The notes below the pieces were generated by a model. The model made no database searches and was not told the origin of the DNA. It saw nothing but the letters and a program-made list of their open reading frames with translations. Shown here piece by piece: positions 43,452 to 52,547 of a stretch of 52,547 bases of DNA. Each line of letters starts with the position of its first letter. Position 1 is the stretch's first letter. A program made the position numbers and the translations under genes. This DNA comes from a virus. The stretch spans positions 1 through 52,547 of the IMG/VR virus record IMGVR_UViG_3300021405_000017; one strand, given 5' to 3'.

Positions 43452-43948
43452 GAAAAGGCCCGGCGCCGCTTCCGACCCATCTCAAGCTGTTGCGCGGCAA
43501 CCCGGGGCAGCGGGCGCTCAGCAAGGGCGAGCCGATGCCGATGCAGCCGCCCGACCCGCCCGACCCGCCGGGCGATCTGACCGGCTACGCCAGGGAGGAA
43601 TGGAACCGGATCATCGTCGAGGTCTTTCGGCTTCGGCTGGTGACCAGCATCGATATCCAGGTCCTGGCCGCCTATTGCGACGCCTACGCCCGCTGGCGCA
43701 ACGCGCGTGAGACCTTAGCCGCGATGGCCGAGCGCGATCCCATAACCCGCGGCCAGATCGTCAAGACCCAATCCGGTGGGGCCGCGCCTAATCCGTTGGT
43801 GTTCATGGCCGCCGCCGCAGCCCGAGACATGGTCCGCTTTGCCGCTGAGTTTGGATTATCCCCCGCCGCCCGTACCCGCATTAACGCGATTGACGCCATC
43901 GGCGGCACGCCGAGCAAGTTCGCGGGGCTCCTCGCCGGAGTTGATTAG
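43448..43948 (+). CDS. terS: terminase small subunit (P27 family)
   Basis: 166 residues, ATG at 43448 (4-bp overlap). The P27-type pattern is clear: basic start RKGPAPLPTHLKLLRGNPG, a proline-rich piece PPDPPDPPGDLTGYAREEWN, RITASID-like VTSIDIQVLAAYCDAYARWR, and GGAAPNPLVFMAAAAARDMV with GLSPAARTRI. It recognises phage DNA for packaging and works with the overlapping terL. Usual length. Confidence 0.92.
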   Translation: MRKGPAPLPTHLKLLRGNPGQRALSKGEPMPMQPPDPPDPPGDLTGYAREEWNRIIVEVFRLRLVTSIDIQVLAAYCDAYARWRNARETLAAMAERDPITRGQIVKTQSGGAAPNPLVFMAAAAARDMVRFAAEFGLSPAARTRINAIDAIGGTPSKFAGLLAGVD

Positions 43949-45512
43949 ACGCAGCGCGCGCGGGAAGCTTCGCGCGGACGAAGTCATCCGGTTCATCGAG
44001 GCTTTAACCGTTCCCAAGGGGCACGGGCAGGGCCACCCGTTCGTGCTGATGCCGTGGGAGAAGCGGTTCATCCGCGACGTCTATGAGCCGCATTGGAACA
44101 AGAACGACAAGCGGGTGGTGCGCCGGGCCATCCTGTCGATCGCCCGCAAGAACGGCAAGAGCGCACTGACCGCGGCCTTGTGCCTCACCCACCTGATTGG
44201 GCCGGAAGCGATCCCCAACGGCGAGGTGTATAGCGCCGCCAATGATCTCGACCAGGCGGCGATCATCTTCCGGTTCGCCCAACAGATGGTGGAGCTCGAG
44301 CCGGACCTGGCGCAGAAGATCGACCTGGTTCCGTCGACCAAGACGATGGTCGCCCGGCCGACCGGCTCAGTGTTCCGCGCCGTCTCGCGCGAGTCTTCGA
44401 CCAAGCACGGCTATTCGCCGTCGATGGTAGTCTATGACGAGCTGGCGCAGGCCAAGAGCCGCGCCCTCTATGACGTGTTCGACACCGCCTTCGGCGCTCG
44501 CGAGGAGCCGCTGTTCGTCGCCATCTCGACGCAGAGCAACGATCCCGAGCACGTCTTGTCGAAGCTGATCGACGACGGGATCGCCGGCGCCGATCCCTCG
44601 ATCATCTGCCATTTGTACGCCGCCGATGAGGGCTGCGACCTGGCTGACGAAAGCCAATGGCGAGCGGCCAATCCGGCGCTCGGCGTGTTCCGCGACCGCG
44701 AAGACCTGGCGACGGCGATCCGCAAGGCGCAGCGGATGCCGGCGGAAGAGCCGAAGGTTCGCAATTTGTTCCTCAATCAGCGGGTGTCGCCGTTGGCCCC
44801 CTTGATCTCCCGCGCCGAGTGGTTGGATTGCGTCGGCCCGGCCGAGCTGACCCCCGGCGAGGAGGTCTATCTCGGCCTTGACCTCGCGAGCGTGGTCGAC
44901 CTGGCGGCGCTGGTCATGGTCTCGGCCATCGATCCGGCCCGGGTCGCGCCGCTATTCTGGAAACCCCGCGAGCTGCTCGCCGATCAATCCCGGCGCGATT
45001 TCGGCGCCGGGAATAATCGTTACCAAGAGTGGGCCGACGCCGGCCTCCTGCGCTTAAGCCCGGGGCGCTCGATTGATCCGGCGGTGATCGCGATGGCGAT
45101 CGGCGAGCTGGATCAGCGCTACCGCATCCGCGGCCTCGCCTATGACCGCTGGCGCATCAACGACCTCTTGCGAGCGTTCGATAATATCGGGCTGCGCGCG
45201 TTCAAAGACGGGGATAAGGGCGACGGCCTGCGCCTGGTGCCTTGGGGCCAGGGGTTTAAGGACATGGGCCCGGCGATCGACGCCCTCGAGGTGGCGATCT
45301 TCGAGCATCGGCTCATTCACCCGAGCCATCCGATCCTGAATTGGAACATGGCGAACGCCATCGCGACCATGGACCCGAGCGGCAATCGGAAATTAGACAA
45401 GAACGCAGCCCGATTTAGAATTGACGGCAGCGTCGCGCTCGCGATGGCGATGGGGCTTCGCTCGCGCGACCGCACCAAGCCGCCGATCGATGTTTTCGCG
45501 CTGATCGGATGA
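43941..45512 (+). CDS. terL: terminase large subunit
   Basis: TTG start at 43941, 8-bp overlap with terS, is preferred over an in-frame ATG at 43776 that would overlap terS by 170 bp and adds non-homologous Pro-rich sequence. 523 residues. ATPase: Walker A-like SIARKNGKSAL (67-77), Walker B VVYDELAQ with Asp166/Glu167. Nuclease: GLDLASVVDLAAL with Asp314 and Asp320, plus FRIDGSVALAMAMG near the end. Matches the Terminase_1 type paired with P27 small subunits. Cuts and pumps DNA into the prohead. Confidence 0.93.
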   Translation: MIRRSARGKLRADEVIRFIEALTVPKGHGQGHPFVLMPWEKRFIRDVYEPHWNKNDKRVVRRAILSIARKNGKSALTAALCLTHLIGPEAIPNGEVYSAANDLDQAAIIFRFAQQMVELEPDLAQKIDLVPSTKTMVARPTGSVFRAVSRESSTKHGYSPSMVVYDELAQAKSRALYDVFDTAFGAREEPLFVAISTQSNDPEHVLSKLIDDGIAGADPSIICHLYAADEGCDLADESQWRAANPALGVFRDREDLATAIRKAQRMPAEEPKVRNLFLNQRVSPLAPLISRAEWLDCVGPAELTPGEEVYLGLDLASVVDLAALVMVSAIDPARVAPLFWKPRELLADQSRRDFGAGNNRYQEWADAGLLRLSPGRSIDPAVIAMAIGELDQRYRIRGLAYDRWRINDLLRAFDNIGLRAFKDGDKGDGLRLVPWGQGFKDMGPAIDALEVAIFEHRLIHPSHPILNWNMANAIATMDPSGNRKLDKNAARFRIDGSVALAMAMGLRSRDRTKPPIDVFALIG

Positions 45513-45634
45513 AAGATGACGACGGCGAGGACTTCCCGCCCACGCAACACCCGGTTCGAGAATTCATAACAGCCAGCCTTTTCGTTCTCGGCATCGTCGC
45601 CTTCGTTTGTTGGCTGCTTTGGAGGTGGATATGA
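45509..45634 (+). CDS. tiny membrane protein, 41 aa
   Basis: ATG at 45509 overlaps the TerL stop (ATGA) and its TGA at 45632-45634 overlaps the next ATG. Acidic N-terminus (KDDDGEDFPPTQHP) then one membrane helix (FITASLFVLGIVAFVCWLLW). Perfect coupling on both sides supports translation. Confidence 0.65.
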   Translation: MKDDDGEDFPPTQHPVREFITASLFVLGIVAFVCWLLWRWI

Positions 45635-45861
45635 GCCTCGCTGGAATCCTTTTAGGCCTCATCAATGTCGCGATCGTCGTCGCGATCTTGATGCTGATCG
45701 GCGCGATCGTCGTTTGGTTCCTTCAGTGGATCTTCAGCGTCGCCGTGCCGGCCAACGTGCAGAAGCTCTACATCGGCATCGTCGCGCTGATCGCCCTCTA
45801 CATGATCGTGGCGCTCTTGCTCGGCTTGCCGGTCGTCCACCTGATCGGCCGATACGACTAA
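45631..45861 (+). CDS. membrane protein, 76 aa
   Basis: ATG at 45631. Two membrane helices (IVVAILMLIGAIVVWFLQWI and IVALIALYMIVALLLGLPVV) and little else. Lies after TerL, where some phages carry holin-like or membrane-anchor proteins. Followed by an 8-bp-stem hairpin (45867-45897). Confidence 0.65.
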   Translation: MSLAGILLGLINVAIVVAILMLIGAIVVWFLQWIFSVAVPANVQKLYIGIVALIALYMIVALLLGLPVVHLIGRYD

Positions 45862-45897
45862 AGGTCGGCGGCGGCCCGCGCTAAACGGACCGCCGCC

Positions 45898-45985
45898 CCT
45901 TGCCTTGCCCAGCCCTGCCGCGCCTGGCCCCACCGGACCGGGCCGAGCCGTGCCTTACCACGCAACGCCAAGCTTGCTTGGCGCG
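45898..45985. repeat. short pentanucleotide array A5 plus hairpin
   Basis: About 13-14 CCNNG units (CCTTG CCTTG CCCAG CCCTG CCGCG CCTGG ...) on the plus strand, the same orientation as A1-A4 although the flanking genes here run rightward. It ends in a perfect 7-bp palindrome GCCAAGC-TT-GCTTGGC at 45967-45982. Confidence 0.72.
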
Positions 45986-46034
45986 CCCTTAACCTAGTTC
46001 GATCAGCCATCTTAGCTCAAGCCAAGAGTCCCGA

Positions 46035-46385
46035 ATGCTACCGGCGACGTACAATCTCGATCTGTATAGAGGCGACACGCTAAGGTTACAGGTAAAGTTG
46101 TGGAACAACGAGGAGCGTGATGATCCGGCCGATTTGGATGGCGTGATCGCAGCGAGCCAGTTTCGTGTACGGCCCGACGCTGAGCCGATGGTCGAGATGG
46201 CGTGCGCGATAACTTTGCCGAACGTCGTCGATCTAACCCTCAGTTCAGACGCGAGCCGGATGTTACCAAAAAAGGGCGTGTGGGATCTGGAATTGCGTTT
46301 CCCAGGCGGGGACGTATTTACACCGCTAGCCGGGAAAATGACGCTGAAACCTGACGTAACGCTACCGCCAGGCGCCGCGCCCTGA
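46035..46385 (+). CDS. BppU-like fibre base protein, 116 aa
   Basis: ATG at 46035. Beta-rich: [71 protein letters not shown]. This matches the short N-terminal domain of baseplate/receptor-binding assemblies and parallels the 767-1174 gene. It touches the collagen-like gene (TGATG) and lies between TerL and head genes, an unusual place. Confidence 0.62.
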   Translation: MLPATYNLDLYRGDTLRLQVKLWNNEERDDPADLDGVIAASQFRVRPDAEPMVEMACAITLPNVVDLTLSSDASRMLPKKGVWDLELRFPGGDVFTPLAGKMTLKPDVTLPPGAAP

Positions 46386-47239
46386 TGGACGCGCGCGCTG
46401 ACCGGCCCGCCATCCTCGCCGTCGACATCGTCGAGCATCGCGTCGACCTGGCGATCTCGATCGGCCCCGCCGGCCCGCCGGGCGCGCAGGGGCCGCCAGG
46501 GGCAGACGGAATCGACGGCGCGCTAGGTCCGCCGGGGCCTCAGGGCGATCCCGGCCCACAGGGCGGCGCTGGGCCGCCAGGCCAGGATGGCGCGATCGGC
46601 CCCCAAGGGCCGCAAGGCCTTCAGGGCGATCAAGGCCCGATCGGCCCGATCGGTGCGACCGGCCCGCAGGGCGATCCGGGGCCGGCGGGCGGACAAGGGC
46701 CGCAAGGCGGGGTCGGTCCACAAGGGCCGCCAGGTCAGGACGGCGCGCAGGGGCCGGCGGGTGGACAAGGACCGCCGGGCGCGAACGGAGCGGACGGCGT
46801 TGACGGCGCGATCGGCCCGCCTGGCCCTGGCGTGGCGACCGGCGGCGCGGTCGGCGATGTCCTGGTTAAGACGGGCGCGCCCGATTTCGCGACTGGCTGG
46901 CAGGCGCAAATCGGGCCGTGGCAAACGCCGGGTGTCGTTGGCGGCACCGATAGCGGCGTGGAATATCGCATGGAGCCTGGCCGCGTCGTGCGGCTGCGCG
47001 GCGTCTTCATTCCCATAAACGGTGATGATGGCAGCGCCCGCCTTACCGGGATGCCGCCGGGCACATCGGCGCAGGAATTTGTCAGCGCAGCGGGCTTCAA
47101 TATCGCCAACAGCACGCCGACCGCCTGGATGATCATTGTCCAACAAGACGGTCAGCTCTTGTTCTACCGCATCGTCCCGGCGCCGGACGGCAGCGGCGGG
47201 CGCGTCGGCCTGGAAGGCGTGACCTACACCACGACATGA
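46385..47239 (+). CDS. collagen-like fibre protein, 284 aa
   Basis: ATG at 46385, 1-bp overlap. After 25 residues, Gly-X-Y repeats run to about residue 145 ([19 protein letters not shown] and so on). The C-terminal domain ([44 protein letters not shown]-like [12 protein letters not shown]) is a compact beta domain. Probably a trimeric spike. It overlaps the following capsid-fibre fusion gene by 4 bp (ATGA). Confidence 0.85.
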   Translation: MDARADRPAILAVDIVEHRVDLAISIGPAGPPGAQGPPGADGIDGALGPPGPQGDPGPQGGAGPPGQDGAIGPQGPQGLQGDQGPIGPIGATGPQGDPGPAGGQGPQGGVGPQGPPGQDGAQGPAGGQGPPGANGADGVDGAIGPPGPGVATGGAVGDVLVKTGAPDFATGWQAQIGPWQTPGVVGGTDSGVEYRMEPGRVVRLRGVFIPINGDDGSARLTGMPPGTSAQEFVSAAGFNIANSTPTAWMIIVQQDGQLLFYRIVPAPDGSGGRVGLEGVTYTTT

Positions 47240-50064
47240 ACGTTCAAACAAAACCTCCGAACCCGTTTAAAAGGCGCAAGCCCTCGCCGATCGCCGCCCA
47301 GGCGACGGGAAGCCAGGAGACGTTTGTCCGCTACGTCGTCGTCAAGGCGGCGGCTCAGTTGCGCCGCGGCGACGAGATGGCGATCGCCAACGCCCGCTTC
47401 CCCGGCGACGCCCGCCTTCGCACCGTCATTCGCGCCACCGCCGAGCCGCCGACCGATCTCAGCAACACGCCGGCGCTCGCGGTTATGGGCGTCGATTACG
47501 TCGAAAGCCTCCAGCCGATCTCGGCTGCGGCGCAGGTGTTCCGCGCCAGCCGTCTCATGCTGAGCTTCGATCGCTACGCCAGCATCTCGATCCCTGACCT
47601 GGTGGGCCTCGACGAGGGGCCGCCGGCCTGGGTCGCATCCGGCCAGCCGGCGCCGGTCGGCGAGCTAACCGGTCAAGCGACAATCCTCGAACCGCGCAAG
47701 CTCGAGTTTATCATCACCATCAGTAGAGAAATGCTTCTCGGTTCGAACGCCGAGAAGCTGATCGGCGACGCGCTGCGCGCCAAGATCGCCTTCGATCTCG
47801 ACAAGTCCTTGTTCGACGCCTTGCCGGTGAGCGCGGCGCGGCCCGCGGGCCTGAGATCTTTCAACACCCGGCTGCCCGAATCGACGGCGACCAGCAGCAA
47901 CGACACGGCGATGATGCAGGACGTGGGCACGCTCCTTCGGGCCGCCGAGCACATCGCCGGCGGTGAGCCGATCTACTTCATCGCCCGCTCTCGCCGCATC
48001 GCCGCGATGCGGCAAATGTATCATGGCCGCCCGCCATCCAATTTCGTCTTGCTGCCGAGCGCCGCCAGCCTCGCCTTGCCGGAGAGCGTGTTGCTCTGCG
48101 TTATCCCGCGCGCCGTCCCGTCGGCCATCGGCTTGCCTGAGGTTGAGCTCGTGGAGAGCGCGGCCGTCGAGATGGATGACGCGCCGGGTTCGCCGGACGT
48201 CATGCAGGCGCAGAATGTGCGCTCGTTCTTTCAGTCCGACACTTTCGGCCTCAAAGTACGCCTTCCGGCCTCTTGGAGCTTACGCCATCCGGACGGGGCC
48301 AACTGGATCACGTGTCTTTGGCCGGCGGACATTGGCGCCGGCGGCGGCGGTATGCCAGACGCGCCGGCCGACCAGTTCACCTATGGCCGGCATCAAGGCG
48401 CATGGGCGCCGGTAGCCGAGGAAGTACCGGCGACGCCGCCCGCGACCGGTTTTGCCCGAACCAATGTCTCGACATCGCCCTGGGTGCCGATCGAGAATTT
48501 GACGGCGCATCTGGCGCCGCTCGACTCGCCGGTGTTTACTGGCGCGCCGGCCGCGCCGCACCCGCCGCCAGGTGACGCCAGTACCCGGGTCGCCACGACG
48601 CAATTCGTTCGCGACGCTGGCGGCCTTGAGGAAGTCCCGGTCACGCCCAACGGGGCTTACGCGCGCGTCAGGGCCGGCGCCAATACGGATTGGCGCAACT
48701 TGGTTGAACTCGGCGTCGCGCCGCTCGATTCGCCTATCTTCATCGGCGCGCCGCGCTCGCCGACGCCGCCGCCGGGCACCGCCAATGACACCATCGCCAC
48801 GACTCAGTTCGTCCGCGACAATGCACCGGCCGGCGGCGTCGAGGATGTGCCAACTACCCCGAGCGGGGCCTATGCGCGCACGCGCTTTGCAGGCGATCCT
48901 GCGGGTTGGACGACGCTTGCCGACCTTGGCGTGGCCTCGCTCACCTCGCCCGTATTCATCGGCAACATAACGGTTCCGAACGGCACGCTCGGTTTCCCCG
49001 GTATCCAATTCACCGACAACCAGGTTGGCGTCTATCGGAGCGCCAATCTCATGGTCCTGGTCGCCGCCGGCGCCGCCGCGGCCCAGTTCTCCCCGACGCT
49101 GTCGGCGATCTTCTCGCCGCTGTTCCTGAGCGGCAACCGCATCCAACAGGTCGGCGACGCGACCGCGGCTACTGACGCGCTCAATCAGCAAACCGCCGAC
49201 GGCCGCTATGTCCGGCCGGGCGGCCCGGCGTTGACGGACACGCTGACCACCAAGGCCGGCACCGGGATCAACGATCTAGGTCTTGCGGTTGGGGACGGCG
49301 CGACGGGTTTCTACCGCGACGCCGCGGGCACGGGCGCCGGCCTCAGCACGATGGTCGGCGGCTTTCCGCTGTTCATGCTGTTGGCCTCTCGCGAGGCCGT
49401 CATCAACGGCCCTTTGAGCGTGGGCGGCAACCGCGTCATGGCGGTCGCCAACCCGGCGGCTGGCTCTGACGCGCTCAATCTTCAAACTGGCGACGCCCGC
49501 TACCTGACGCTCCAGCAGGGCGGCATCGTCAGCGGCGCGGTGCAGTTCCTGTTCAATCCGGTCCTGCCCACCGACGCGGTGACGAAAGGCTATGTCGACG
49601 GCCTTGTCACCGGGCCGCGCGCACCCGCTCTCGTCTTCGATCTCCCGGCGGACGTCACGATTCCCCCTAACGAGAATTGGACCGATCTCGCCACCGTGCC
49701 GTACACGATTCCACTGCGTCCCGGCGTCGCGTCGTTAGTCCGATTGAGTATGTCTGGCAACCTCGCCGATTTGAGTAACGTTGCAATGCTCGCCGTCCGC
49801 ATTGGCTCCGGCCTAGGGAACAGCAGCACTTTCCCGGAGCGCCGCGTCTTCGCCTACGGTAGTTCTACGGGCGCGGTTACAAGCAGCGGCTTTGTCGTCG
49901 ATTTCTTTGCCGAGCCGGCCCCTGGCGCGACGACGATGAGCCTCCCGCTTCAGATCAAGCAGTTCAACGTCGGCGCGCCGATGACCCCGATGCGGGTCCT
50001 CGGCGGCGGCCCGACCACGGGCGAGCGCTCGCAAATCTGCGTCACCGACCTCGGCCCGGTCTAA
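47236..50064 (+). CDS. HK97-capsid-like domain fused to tail-fibre-like stalk, 942 aa
   Basis: ATG at 47236. Residues about 60-385 follow the HK97 major-capsid pattern and align by eye with the true capsid ORF at 50130: [15 protein letters not shown] against [31 protein letters not shown] against VTPKKLGVITVMTREI, then [20 protein letters not shown]. After a linker come fibre elements: [20 protein letters not shown] with [10 protein letters not shown] (twice), [20 protein letters not shown] and [20 protein letters not shown] with a final KGYVDG, then a beta C-terminal domain (about 790-942). It could be a minor capsid subunit that displays fibres on the head. Confidence 0.75.
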   Translation: MNVQTKPPNPFKRRKPSPIAAQATGSQETFVRYVVVKAAAQLRRGDEMAIANARFPGDARLRTVIRATAEPPTDLSNTPALAVMGVDYVESLQPISAAAQVFRASRLMLSFDRYASISIPDLVGLDEGPPAWVASGQPAPVGELTGQATILEPRKLEFIITISREMLLGSNAEKLIGDALRAKIAFDLDKSLFDALPVSAARPAGLRSFNTRLPESTATSSNDTAMMQDVGTLLRAAEHIAGGEPIYFIARSRRIAAMRQMYHGRPPSNFVLLPSAASLALPESVLLCVIPRAVPSAIGLPEVELVESAAVEMDDAPGSPDVMQAQNVRSFFQSDTFGLKVRLPASWSLRHPDGANWITCLWPADIGAGGGGMPDAPADQFTYGRHQGAWAPVAEEVPATPPATGFARTNVSTSPWVPIENLTAHLAPLDSPVFTGAPAAPHPPPGDASTRVATTQFVRDAGGLEEVPVTPNGAYARVRAGANTDWRNLVELGVAPLDSPIFIGAPRSPTPPPGTANDTIATTQFVRDNAPAGGVEDVPTTPSGAYARTRFAGDPAGWTTLADLGVASLTSPVFIGNITVPNGTLGFPGIQFTDNQVGVYRSANLMVLVAAGAAAAQFSPTLSAIFSPLFLSGNRIQQVGDATAATDALNQQTADGRYVRPGGPALTDTLTTKAGTGINDLGLAVGDGATGFYRDAAGTGAGLSTMVGGFPLFMLLASREAVINGPLSVGGNRVMAVANPAAGSDALNLQTGDARYLTLQQGGIVSGAVQFLFNPVLPTDAVTKGYVDGLVTGPRAPALVFDLPADVTIPPNENWTDLATVPYTIPLRPGVASLVRLSMSGNLADLSNVAMLAVRIGSGLGNSSTFPERRVFAYGSSTGAVTSSGFVVDFFAEPAPGATTMSLPLQIKQFNVGAPMTPMRVLGGGPTTGERSQICVTDLGPV

Positions 50065-50129
50065 CGCCGGCCGTCCGCTAGCAACTCACCATCATCGACC
50101 TCCGCCCTGTCACCTAAGGGAGCCTCGCC

Positions 50130-52547
50130 ATGCCGATCTCACCCGGCGCTGACGAATCGCAATCCGATTGGATGAGCCGTTGCGTGCCTGAAATGATGGG
50201 CCCGCCTGGGCCGGACCAGCGCGACAACGACCAGGCGGTCGCGATTTGCTTGGACATTTGGCGCGAGGAGCACCCGAACGCCGCGGCCTATCGAGCCCGC
50301 CAGAAGCGCATGAAGCAGACCGGCAAGCAGATCGGGCCGGACGATGGCGAGAGCTATACAGAGTGGCTCGATCGCTGCGTCGATGAAACCGGCGATCCTG
50401 ATTTTTGCCAATGGCTATGGGAGGAGATGCGGGGCGGCGACGACACGCTCCACGCCCGCCCGCCCGCCTACAAGGGCGGTAAGCCGCAATGGCGCCGCCA
50501 AGCGCCATCGCCCAATGCGGACGAAGATCACGACTCGTTCATGAACCGCTGCATCGTCGCCGTGCAGGAGGATGATGATACGCTCAGCGAAGATGACGCC
50601 GAGCAGATGTGCGAGGTCGCCTGGAGCAACGGCGAAGCGCACGCGCGGCCGGCGATCATCAAGAGCACGGCCAAGCCGGTCCACAATTTCGAATACACGA
50701 TGAGCGATGAAACGCCGGATCGTTACGGCGACATCGTCGCTCATGACGGCTGGGTGCTCGACCACTTCCGCAACAACCCGGTCGCGCTATTCGGCCATAA
50801 CCACGACTTCCCGATCGGCCGATGGCTTGATGTCCACATCGACAAAGAGGTCAAAGCCCTCCGCGGCCGGCTCGACATCCCCAAGGGCGTCTCACCCCGA
50901 ATCGATGAAATCCGCCTCCTGGTTGACGCCGGCTATCTCCCCGCCGTCTCGGTCGGCTTCCGCTCGCTGACGCGTCCGAAGCAGATCAAAAACGAGGCCG
51001 GAGATGACACCGGCGGCCTGCACTTCCTCAGGCACGAATTGCTCGAGTGCAGCGTCGTGCCGGTTCCAGCCAATCCCTCAGCCTTGGCGATCGCCAAGTC
51101 GCTGCGCATTTCGCCCGACACCCTCAAGCTTGCGTTCGCCGAGCCCGGCGATCGACGCCAGCTTGTTCGGCGTCGGGTTTTAACCGGCGAGCCCGCCGCA
51201 CGCCCTCACGGGGCAAGGCACAAAGCCATGTCTACCATCAGTGAACGAATCGAAGTCGAACGGAGTGTCATCAACGACCTGCGCGATCGCCAGGCCGAAC
51301 ACCTGCGTAACATTGACGACGCCAACCCCAACGAAGCGGAAGACGCGATCACGGTGAACCTCAGCCGGCAGATCGGTCAGCACGTCCGGCACCTGCAGAG
51401 CCTCGAGGAGGCGGAGCGGGCGCAAATGCCGGTCAGCATGGGTGAGCGTATCGGCGAGATCCTGCCGCCTGAGCGGGATCCGGACGAGCCGGGTTCGAAC
51501 GGGCGCCGCACGCCGGTGCGCGGGCGGCAGCTCATGCTCGCGCCGAGCCCGATCGCCTTCCAGCGCGCCGACGGCGGGATCAAGTATCGGTTCCCGCCCG
51601 CGATCATCAAGCGGCGCAAGGAACTCGACTCAGTCGACTACCTCATCCGCAACGGCGTGATCACGCTGTTCGCGCATCGGCTGAAGAAGAATCCCGATGA
51701 GATTCGGACGATGCTCTACGGCGATGACGAGCGGACCAAGGCCTGCTTCCAGTACATCCAGAAGGCGGTCTCAGCCCCGGCGATGACCGACGTGCCGACC
51801 TGGGCGGAGGAACTGGTCATCCAGGTCCAGGGCGACTTTATGGCGCCCCTGATGCCGACGGCGATCTTTCCGCAGCTTGCGGCGCTCGGCCTGTCGCTCG
51901 ACTTCGGCCGCGCCGGGCGCATCGCCATTCCGACACGCTTGAGGACCCGCACCATCGCCGGCGCGTTCATCGGCGAGGGTCAGCCGATCCCCGTCAAGCA
52001 GGGCGTGTTTTCGCCTCAGATCGTCACCCCGAAGAAGCTCGGCGTCATCACGGTAATGACCCGCGAGATCGAGGAACACTCGATCCCGGCGATCGAGGCG
52101 TTGTTGCGCGACGCGATCTCGGAGGACACCGGGCAGTCGATTGACGACGTGCTGCTTGACGCCAATCCGGCGACCGTCGTTCGGCCGCCTGGCCTCCGTA
52201 ACTACGCTCCTACCCCGCTTCCCCCGACACAAGCGGGGGCCGAGCCTATCCTGTTCAATCGGATGGTTCGCGACCTCCGCCGGCTGAGGGCGGAGCTGAT
52301 CAGCATGACCAACGGCAACGTCCGCGCGCCGTGCTGGATCATGAACCCGATCCGGACCGACGGGATTGCATTGAACGTCGCGCCGGGAACCGACCCGTTC
52401 CCGTTCCGCGCCGAAGTCTATGCCGGATCGCTGATGGGCTGGCCGCTGTTCGAATCGACCACGGTCAATCCCAACCAGATCCTCGCGGTCGATGCGGCGG
52501 ACTTCGTCACGGCGGGGCAAGGTGCGCCGACGTTCGGGGGCAGTTAT
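50130..52547 (+). CDS. prohead protease-major capsid protein in one ORF (3' end cut by window)
   Basis: ATG at 50130; no stop before the window end (806 codons). Residues 1-185: three helical Cys repeats (WMSRCVPEM..., EWLDRCVDET..., FMNRCIVAV...). 186-345: HK97 prohead protease (DRYGDIVAHDGWVLDHFRNN, FGHNHDFPIGRW with His, AVSVGFRSL with Ser at about 274). From Met367 (51228): coiled delta/scaffold-like domain (RIEVERSVINDLRDRQAEHL), then the HK97 capsid fold (GRIAIPTRLRTRTIAGAFIG, EGQPIPVKQGVF, ITVMTREIEEHSIPAIEALL). The two functions are fused in frame or separated by an internal start at 51228 or by self-cleavage. Confidence 0.88.
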   Translation, partial: MPISPGADESQSDWMSRCVPEMMGPPGPDQRDNDQAVAICLDIWREEHPNAAAYRARQKRMKQTGKQIGPDDGESYTEWLDRCVDETGDPDFCQWLWEEMRGGDDTLHARPPAYKGGKPQWRRQAPSPNADEDHDSFMNRCIVAVQEDDDTLSEDDAEQMCEVAWSNGEAHARPAIIKSTAKPVHNFEYTMSDETPDRYGDIVAHDGWVLDHFRNNPVALFGHNHDFPIGRWLDVHIDKEVKALRGRLDIPKGVSPRIDEIRLLVDAGYLPAVSVGFRSLTRPKQIKNEAGDDTGGLHFLRHELLECSVVPVPANPSALAIAKSLRISPDTLKLAFAEPGDRRQLVRRRVLTGEPAARPHGARHKAMSTISERIEVERSVINDLRDRQAEHLRNIDDANPNEAEDAITVNLSRQIGQHVRHLQSLEEAERAQMPVSMGERIGEILPPERDPDEPGSNGRRTPVRGRQLMLAPSPIAFQRADGGIKYRFPPAIIKRRKELDSVDYLIRNGVITLFAHRLKKNPDEIRTMLYGDDERTKACFQYIQKAVSAPAMTDVPTWAEELVIQVQGDFMAPLMPTAIFPQLAALGLSLDFGRAGRIAIPTRLRTRTIAGAFIGEGQPIPVKQGVFSPQIVTPKKLGVITVMTREIEEHSIPAIEALLRDAISEDTGQSIDDVLLDANPATVVRPPGLRNYAPTPLPPTQAGAEPILFNRMVRDLRRLRAELISMTNGNVRAPCWIMNPIRTDGIALNVAPGTDPFPFRAEVYAGSLMGWPLFESTTVNPNQILAVDAADFVTAGQGAPTFGGSY

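Noticed and set aside
43776-43940. N-terminal extension of TerL to an ATG at 43776
   Set aside because: It overlaps terS by about 170 bp and gives a Pro/Ser-rich stretch unlike terminases; TTG 43941 gives the usual short overlap.
1-52547. Diversity-generating retroelement or transposase
   Set aside because: No reverse transcriptase, TR/VR pair or transposase-like DDE/IS ends seen, despite several fibre genes.

Overview
The window is a GC-rich (roughly two-thirds G+C by eye) temperate tailed-phage genome segment. The HK97-type head genes, collagen-like fibres, VapE-type replication protein, YqaJ exonuclease with an annealing-protein candidate, tRNA-Gln attachment site, DUF3309 and PEP-CTERM proteins all point to an alphaproteobacterial, probably Rhizobiales/Hyphomicrobiales, host. 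Both sides of the attachment site carry phage genes and the integrase lies in the middle, so this looks like the attP (circular or packaged) form rather than an integrated prophage. Portal and most tail genes are not in the window and should lie beyond its ends.

Layout. 1-4264 (+): end of the tail region, with a partial gene, a baseplate/fibre-base-like gene, a collagen-like fibre, an M15 endolysin, a holin-like protein and a proline-rich protein, closed by a strong terminator. 4316-11673 (-): an overlapping operon. It starts with a probable nucleic-acid-modification island (two ParB-like proteins, a 2OG/Fe oxygenase-like protein, an IbrA-like PAPS-reductase-fold protein, a DNA methyltransferase) and continues with many small zinc-ribbon or unknown proteins. 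11773-13266: attP with repeated arm-type sites, tyrosine integrase and a small partner. 13458-22371 (-): recombination module (exonuclease, annealing-protein candidate, unknown proteins), interrupted by long degenerate pentanucleotide arrays. 22455-23234: divergent XRE repressor and Cro-like gene with palindromic operators. 23236-32132 (+): VRR-NUC nuclease, VDGQQRR protein, TcmP-like protein, DUF5131 three-Cys protein, N6-methyltransferase, VapE-like primase/helicase, then a 125-bp iteron-like dyad that is a candidate origin. 32253-33006 (+): morons (PEP-CTERM protein, DUF3309). 33113-40689 (-): small accessory genes driven by near-identical promoter/operators. 41017-52547 (+ mostly): RHH regulator, NusG-like protein (-), HNH nuclease, TerS, TerL, membrane proteins, a second fibre module, an HK97-capsid-like domain fused to a tail-fibre-like stalk, and a single ORF joining prohead protease to major capsid protein, cut by the window end.

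Three things stand out. (1) About 2.8 kb of GGCNN/CCNNG pentanucleotide arrays sit exactly in intergenic gaps, all in the same strand orientation. (2) A second HK97-capsid-fold domain is fused to a fibre, next to the true protease-capsid ORF. (3) A repeated sigma70-like promoter with the 13-bp palindrome GGGCATWATGCCC in its 17-bp spacer appears on both strands. All homology statements were made by eye from motifs; no searches were run.
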